DNA from: Arabidopsis thaliana
Lineage: Eukaryota > Streptophyta > Magnoliopsida > Brassicales > Brassicaceae
Length of the DNA stretch: 64,000 nucleotides
NCBI RefSeq assembly: GCF_000001735.4
Contig: NC_003070.9
Location: 3,286,001 to 3,350,000, forward strand
Direction: 5' to 3'
Positions 57,765 through 64,000 of the stretch are shown here, in pieces; position 1 is the stretch's first letter, and every line of letters starts with the position of its first letter. Below the pieces are notes generated by a model, which saw nothing but the letters and a program-made list of their open reading frames with translations, searched no databases and was not told the origin of the DNA. The translations under genes and the position numbers were made by a program.

Positions 57765-59591
57765 TTAGATATTCCCCGGACCACCGTAAAAGATTATATG
57801 ACCGGCTTCTGGGTATGCGGGAATATTATAGTCGTCTACAACTTGGTAGCCACGAGTATCGTCCACGAATTTTTCGGTATATGCCACTTTGCGGTCAATG
57901 TTATTAAAACCGTCGATTACAGATATCCGTTTGATATATGCATCGTAGCGCATACTAGCATCAAGAAAATATCCATATCCCATTTGAGGACTCGGCTGTG
58001 ATGCACTATACGCTTCTCCACCCCACTCCACCAAATTTCCAGAGCTTTGATGAAATCTACTCGACGGCCAAAATCCAACTTCCTCTGCAGCATTACCAAA
58101 TTGCAACCACCAATTTCCATTTATTTGGTCCTGTTACCCGAAAATAATAGGTGAATTTTTTCATTAGTTTAAGAAACACACAAATATGTATGCATAAAAT
58201 TGTGAATGCTGTGTCATACTCCTAATTATTTAAACCTTGATTAGACCGAAGATTGCATAATGAGTTGTCTTAGCACCACGAACAGACACTGGCAATAATG
58301 CCATACCAAGATGAAAATCTTGACGAACGAGTATCATTCCTACGTCGCAGTCATTATTGTAACATGATTTTCCACCTGACTGTTCCATCAATATATACAT
58401 TTTCTTACTAACATGTATACAAAATATAAAAATTAAAGAAAAAATTTACTAGCATGATATGCGTGACTCACATTTGTATAGACGAAAGTCCGAGGTTGGT
58501 CGTCCTTGTACAATGTTGGATTTACCTGAATTAGTACATATAATATGTGTTCATGAAACAATATAATACATATTTTGTTAGTTACTAAAATAAATTAAGT
58601 AACTAGAGCTCGTTGACAGGTGCTTTTATCTAGTGCAAGTTGTAGATGGCAAACAAATTAAATCAAATAACTTACAGTAAAACCGGTTTGGAGGAAATCA
58701 CTTCCAATCTGAATGTGAAGTCGAGAAGCACTGAATTGGTTTGGCCTAACCTTAGGAGCGGTTAAACAAAGTTCCATCGTTGCTCCATTGAACCTCTTGT
58801 CTTGGCCAACCGTCCTAGCCACCGCAAACTAATAGCGTTCAATTTCATTCAATAACCAATTCTTATTATCAGTAATCAGTATAAATATATCAAAACATTA
58901 TTAATTAAAAGAAGCAACGTACATGATGTTGGTTGTCACTATTAGTATCATCAGTGGTAAAATTCCAAGAGCCACGAGGTTTATGATTATCGCCAAATGA
59001 GTCGAATCTCAAAAGATCTTCTTTGGTGACTCTTTGTATGGGGACGGTACCAATGGGACAACCCACACCATTCTCCCATAGGTAACCAAAATTGGTATTA
59101 TTTGTCTTTCTTTCTCTCATTCTTTTCCATATTGGGCGCATCTAAAACATGTCGAACACCATAAATATATTACTGTAGTTTTCTTTTAATGTTTCTAAAA
59201 GAATATAAGTATATAGAACTGATATATGAAATTATATATACCTTGTAATGGTATGTGTGATTCTTCATTGAAGGGTGATCAAATGCTGGTTGCTTGAAGA
59301 AATCCACACATCCGTATCTTTCTCCATCTATACTCTATCATTACAGCAATATATAAAGAAGTTAACATTTATTACTTAATTGTATAATATATAGAGAACA
59401 GTAACATGGTTATGAAGATATATTAAAACCTTGATGATCTTGACAGCAGGTTTGTTGATAGTCCTTAGTCTCTTCTCGATTTCTAAATCTTCAACTTTAG
59501 AAAGGCTCTTAGCTTCAACAAAGTCATTGTTATGATTTATAATTATGTTACCAAAGATGCAACACATTAAGAACATCCATATCACTTCCAT
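57765..59591 (-). CDS. Neprosin-family (DUF239/DUF4409) secreted protein
   Basis: Seven exons in transcription order: 59591-59430, 59334-59242, 59141-58923, 58828-58676, 58525-58472, 58379-58236 and 58130-57765, giving 396 residues. The N-terminus (MEVIWMFLMCCIFGNIIINH) is a likely signal peptide. It is followed by the activation-peptide domain (LEIEKRLRTINKPAVKIIKS) and the neprosin domain (FAVARTVGQ, SASRLHIQIGSDFL, LYKDDQPRTFVY, CYNNDCDVGMILV, WWLQFGN, EWGGEAYSASQ). Neprosins are glutamic peptidases that cut after proline. The C-terminal Glu314 in WGGE is present, but Gln205 stands where the other catalytic Glu (in the usual EAGW box) is expected. I recall the locus as At1g10190. Confidence 0.9.
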
Positions 59592-60676
59592 TTGAATCAA
59601 CAATAGAGAGAGACGAGAGAGTTATTGATTTTGAAGCATGGAAGATAACCCTTTAATATATAAGGCTGGAGGAGGAACAAAACATTTTTCAATTAATTCA
59701 AGACCATTGACCAAAATTTTTGGGGAAAGAGTTTTATGGTAGATTAATCAATTAGCATTGACCAAAAGTAATTAGTGTTTGTTCAACAATTCCTGAGATA
59801 AAAATCTGTTAATATTATGAATTAACACATAATACCATTGATTTAAATCATTTTGGTAGATTTACAATAGGGCTAATAAGTATGTCTACTTTCTACTTGT
59901 AATTAATTTCATATCATTGTATTATATCTATAGTAGCCATTATTTTCCCGATTTTTCCTTGAAGACAATAACATTAAAACAAAAAATCCATGAATCAATA
60001 TGTTTTGTTTTTACAAATTCAAGTTCACGAAGTACTTTGCAAAATTTTTGTTAGCCTTCTCCGATTGAGTTTCGGCAAAGGGTTGTTTTCTGTGTTAGTG
60101 CGCCTCTTGTGTAGGGGTTTTCGTCGATTGGTCTCCTCCGAGTTGGGACTCATGGGTTTGGTCGTTGGGCCTATTAATGTTATGGGTTGTCTCTCTTGTT
60201 TCGGTTTGTTACCCTTATTTGTTTGTTTTATTTTATGTTTTTAATCTATGTTAACATTTGTAAGGAATTAGCCCAATATGTTTACATCTCCATCCTCTAT
60301 CTTCACGCGACTTCATCATCCTCTCTGCCAAGAGTAACAAATTATCAATAACCTGAATCAACGATGGTAGCAATTGAATCGATCATTTAGCTGAAGCTTA
60401 AACTTCACGAAAATTAATTTATATCATATGAACGTAATACATATATATCTCATAAGCAAACATCCATTATTTCTTTGTTTCTCTAGTTTCATTTCAAGAA
60501 ACCCAATAAAAGAGTGAACAAAGGTCCCAAAAAAAAAAAAACATATTAAAGACCAAAAAGAAAAACACAAACGTAGGAAGAAACAAAACCAATATATGTT
60601 ATCGATCGATGGAGAAGTAGTGACTCTTTTGATTCTTCGATAGTCAAAATCATCCCAGAGAGATTGAATTGTTTCT
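59592..60676. other. Intergenic region, neprosin promoter to WLIM1 3' end
   Basis: AT-rich promoter on the left. 60050-60240 is markedly less AT-rich and T/G-rich compared with its surroundings, with no recognisable coding sequence. It could be a worn transposon end, but no boundaries were found. Confidence 0.45.
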
Positions 60677-61763
60677 TTAAGCAGCGACGACTTTGTCCTT
60701 GGCGGCATTCTCTCCTCCTCCTTCGAGCTGGCTCAAGTTTCCTTTCTCCTTGATCAGCTGAATATGATGATGCTTGCAATATAGCTTACCCTCGTGAGCT
60801 ATGTAATTCGAAGGGCTTATCGTGCAGCCTCCATGTGTACACTTGAAGCAGCTCTTGTGGTACAATGTTCCATTCACCGATACCTACACAAAGTCCACAT
60901 TATAAGCAATGTTTCAGCTCTGGTTTAAGCCAAGAACAGATCAGATTCGTTATGGAAACAATCTAACAATCTTCTTTGACACAACTTGATTCTGATCAGG
61001 AAAGATTTGAGATTGGATACCTTCTCAATTGGATACACGGTTTTGTCGCAACCAACGCATTTCTCTCGTGTTCCACCAAACATATTCGAAACTTTGGTTC
61101 CAGCAGGTCTCTGTTAAACTTCTCTCATGTTAAATGTTAAAAAAATTCAAGAACCTCAAAAACAGAAAAAGGGTTTTGTTCTGCTGTCCGAAAGTACCTC
61201 TCCCTCCAAAGGCCTATCAGGTTTCCCAATCTTTGGTGTCCCTGTACATATATATGAATCAAACTTTAGATAGATAATTCCAAATTTGAAATCCCCACTC
61301 ACAAAGCTTTTCACATTTTGATCTGTTTTTGGTAATTTACCTTCGAAGCTTTTCTCAAGACTTCCAGTTCTCTTGAAGTTTTGATCGAAATGTGGTCTGC
61401 AGTAGAGAACTCCTTCAAAGGAGTTGTAATTGCTAAGCTGACTCATCAAGAAGAAGAAGAAGAAGAAGAAGAAACAGAACAGTCAAATCTTTAGACCAAT
61501 CAGTTTCCATAGCCAAAAATTCAAAGATTTCTACTTAATTGATTGGACTTCTTCATCTACATATATATCTACTAGATCTACTTCTGGATTAATGAGAAAT
61601 CATCACAAACTAGAATCAAAGATCAAACCTTGAGAGTTCCTTTGCAATGGTGACATCGGAAACAAGCTTTGTGGTAGACCCGGTTATCGGCGGTTAACTT
61701 GTCGACAAGATAAACTGTTTTGTCACATGCCATGCATTTCTGGGTTGTTCCTGCGAACGCCAT
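60677..61763 (-). CDS. WLIM1: LIM-domain actin-bundling protein WLIM1
   Basis: Five exons in transcription order: 61763-61629, 61437-61341, 61241-61198, 61110-61021 and 60883-60677, giving 190 residues. There are two LIM zinc-finger domains: the first uses Cys10, Cys13, His31, Cys34, Cys37, Cys40, Cys58 and His61; the second begins at Cys110/Cys113 and continues with His131, Cys134, Cys137 and Cys142. They are joined by a linker of about 45 residues, as in plant CRP-like LIM proteins. The tail is short and charged (GGGENAAKDKVVAA). Plant WLIM proteins bind and bundle actin filaments in the cytoplasm and also enter the nucleus. WLIM1 is the widely expressed type. A (GAA)n run lies in intron 1. 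Confidence 0.96.
61449..61475. repeat. (GAA)n microsatellite
   Basis: About eight AAG/GAA units in intron 1 of WLIM1. On the gene's strand this is a (TTC)n pyrimidine run just upstream of the exon 2 acceptor, where it may serve as the polypyrimidine tract. Confidence 0.85.
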
Positions 61764-63578
61764 TCTTGTAAGAGATCAGACTAAAAGACTCAGGAAAAAA
61801 GAAAGAAGCTCAATAGTCTTGAGAGAGAGAGAGAGATAAAGAAGAATAAGATGAAGATGAAAGAAAGAGATTGTCAATTATTGTTGCTTGTTTTAATATG
61901 GGGACCAGATATATTGAAAAATGAACATGCTTCTTCTTTTTAAATATTTAAAGTAAAATTCTTTTAGGAAAAATTGAAATTTTTAATAAAATGTCACAAA
62001 CAAAAAAGTTCAAGATGAGTATCGAATTTTGGATGCAAATTCGAATATTTGGTGTTTCTGACAACCCTAGCATTGTTTTTCGTGGTTGTCTAATCCACAA
62101 AACAAGATAAGCGATGAATAAATAAATAATTTGAACGTTAGCAACAAAACTAAAAACTGTACTACAAAAAGAAAAGGTTTCAACGGCATTTTTTGTGTTC
62201 TTAATTATTTTTGTCCAAACTTGAAGTAACCCGTCAATATCTGTCTCCTAGATATTTTGCTTATATTTTTTTTACATTAATTCAGTTCTTTTATATCTAG
62301 AGTCAGGTAATTATTTAGAGAATGCATGCAGTTGCTTGACAGTGCGTAAGATTTACACAAATTTTTCTCAACAGTGAAGGCAATGCTCAATAGTCAATAA
62401 CTGTTTGTAAGGAAATAGAACAGGGAAAACCAACTGGAAAGAATCTTTGTCTGGTTTTAGATAATGATTAAAAGCTGTATTGGTTATGTTGAATTAGTTG
62501 GAAATCTCTAAATATCTATACACTATTTATTTTCTTTAATACTATATGTTGTGTAGTGTGTATATGAATAATGAAAATATCTGAAACATGCTTTACCATA
62601 AAGGCTTTTGATGAGCTGTAGTATTGACATAATTGGTTGAAGAGAATGAGTGATCATAATGATACCTAACATCTTTTATTTAATCAAAAATACCTAACGT
62701 TATTTTTATTTGCTACTATAATAGACTCCAACCAATTTATTAGTATCATTTTATACAGTTTCTAACATTTTTGCCACTGCTTAGATTTATGGGCTTTCCC
62801 TTTCTGTCTGCATGGGCCTCCTCTCTTATATTAATAATCTGACTTAATGAAAACTTTTAAATCTTTTGTAGTTTATTTTCCTCTAGATGCTAATTTTAGC
62901 AAAATGAAAAGATGTGTGATGGAAACGTAAAGTTAAAGCAAAAGAAGATGGTGAATTGGTGATGCAATATTTTAGTCATGTGTCATTGTTTACATTTATG
63001 ATATATTTTACTTTAAAATACTTTTCTTCATTTTCAATTTTTATAAATCTTCGTAGAACACATATTCACAAATGATGCTACTTTGGTGATCAGTTACTAA
63101 AAAATACCGAAATTGATTTTAGAAGATAGAGACGTGAATCTGTTTGCCAATATTAATTGGGCTCAACTTAAGCCCAAATTATATAAGGAAAGACTACCTA
63201 GTAACGAACAAGTAGCAGGTCAACTGTCCGAGCGTTGGCCAAATCTCTCTCACTTCCACAGGTTTCTCTCTCCGGCCAAATCTAACCTCCGGGGAACGTC
63301 GTTGGTCACTTATCACCGGTTAGAATTTCCTTCCCGCTTTATCCCGTAAACTTTTTTCCCATTGATTCCGATCGTTTATGTTCCTTCACCAAATCGATAA
63401 AGTTTGATCTTTTTCCTTTTCACTATTATTAACAGACCAATCTGTTTACACAAGAAATCTACAGTAACTTATCACTTGAAAAGTTTTGATAAATAGTTAG
63501 TATAATAATTTGTTAATTGTGTGTGTAAATTTGATTTCTTGATTGTGTGTGAATTGTGATGAAGAGGGAAAACAAAAA
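61764..63578. other. Divergent promoter region between WLIM1 and MPK1
   Basis: 1.8 kb of AT-rich DNA holds both promoters and leaders, with (GA)n near 61821 in the WLIM1 leader. No gene or mobile element was recognised. Confidence 0.6.
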
Positions 63579-64000
63579 ATGGCGACTTTGGTTGATCCTC
63601 CTAATGGGATAAGGAATGAAGGGAAGCATTACTTCTCAATGTGGCAAACTCTGTTCGAGATCGACACTAAGTACATGCCTATCAAGCCTATTGGTCGTGG
63701 AGCTTACGGTGTTGTCTGCTCCTCTGTTAACAGTGACACCAACGAGAAAGTTGCTATCAAGAAGATTCACAATGTTTATGAGAATAGGATCGATGCGTTG
63801 AGGACTCTTCGGGAGCTCAAGCTTCTACGCCATCTTCGACATGAGAATGTCATTGCTTTGAAAGATGTCATGATGCCAATTCATAAGATGAGCTTCAAGG
63901 ATGTTTATCTTGTTTATGAGCTCATGGACACTGATCTCCACCAGATTATCAAGTCTTCTCAAGTTCTTAGTAACGATCATTGCCAATACTTCTTGTTCCA
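63579..64000 (+). CDS. MPK1: Mitogen-activated protein kinase 1, 5' part
   Basis: The first 140 codons of a group C MAP kinase, open without interruption to the window end. Visible are the glycine loop GRGAYG (39-44), the ATP-binding Lys61 in VAIKKI, the alpha-C Glu79 in [10 protein letters not shown], and the hinge region [13 protein letters not shown]. The catalytic loop and the TDY-type activation loop lie beyond the window. MAPKs phosphorylate Ser/Thr-Pro sites downstream of MAPK kinases; MPK1 is linked to ABA and wound signalling in known work. The start is the first ATG after a long AT-rich leader. The N-terminus [20 protein letters not shown] is what I recall for MPK1. Confidence 0.93.

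Noticed and set aside
60050..60240. Small T/G-rich ORF (84 codons) before WLIM1
   Set aside because: It is a low-complexity hydrophobic translation without a recognisable domain or splice context.

Overview
The window is plant nuclear DNA. It has AT-rich intergenic stretches, many short GT-AG introns and plant-specific gene families. From gene content and order I recognise it from memory as Arabidopsis thaliana chromosome 1, roughly the At1g10060 to At1g10210 interval. No database was searched, so the locus names are recollection. The gene models were built by hand: splice sites, reading phase and codon counts were checked for every exon listed.

Layout, left to right: (1) 1-4164, the 3' end of BCAT1 and complete BCAT2, a tandem pair of branched-chain aminotransferases on +. 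(2) 4572-9271, an OSCA/ERD4-like membrane channel on -. (3) 10.8-11.3 kb, a broken F-box gene on +. (4) 11478-14353, a protein prenyltransferase alpha-repeat (PTAR1-like) gene on -. (5) 14.67-16.37 kb, a mosaic of decayed copies of the flanking genes. (6) 16739-17938, an intact F-box/DUF295 gene on +. (7) 18228-19984, the bHLH factor CIB4/bHLH74 on -. (8) 20-25 kb, a long AT-rich intergenic region. (9) 25139-35941, the 34-exon P2A calcium/manganese pump ECA3 on +. (10) 36970-37473, a small UCP031279-type gene on -. (11) 40160-41404, a membrane-anchored plant protein on +, converging with PP2-A10 (41637-42448, -). (12) 42909-47497, a young L1-type LINE with a 15-bp target-site duplication. (13) 47925-51491, NFXL1 on -. 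(14) 52381-55494, exocyst subunit EXO84C on -. (15) 57765-59591, a neprosin/DUF239 protein on -. (16) 60677-61763, WLIM1 on -. (17) From 63579, the 5' part of MPK1 on +, cut by the window end.

These are independent plant genes, not an operon or island. Apart from the BCAT pair and the F-box/bHLH/prenyltransferase duplication block, neighbours share no pathway. I found no CRISPR array, rRNA or tRNA gene, and no undescribed defence or mobile system. The most informative observations are the mosaic duplication between 14.7 and 16.4 kb, the nearly intact LINE, the apparent loss of a catalytic Glu in the neprosin-like protein, the GC-AG intron in BCAT2 and the 72-bp coding minisatellite in NFXL1.
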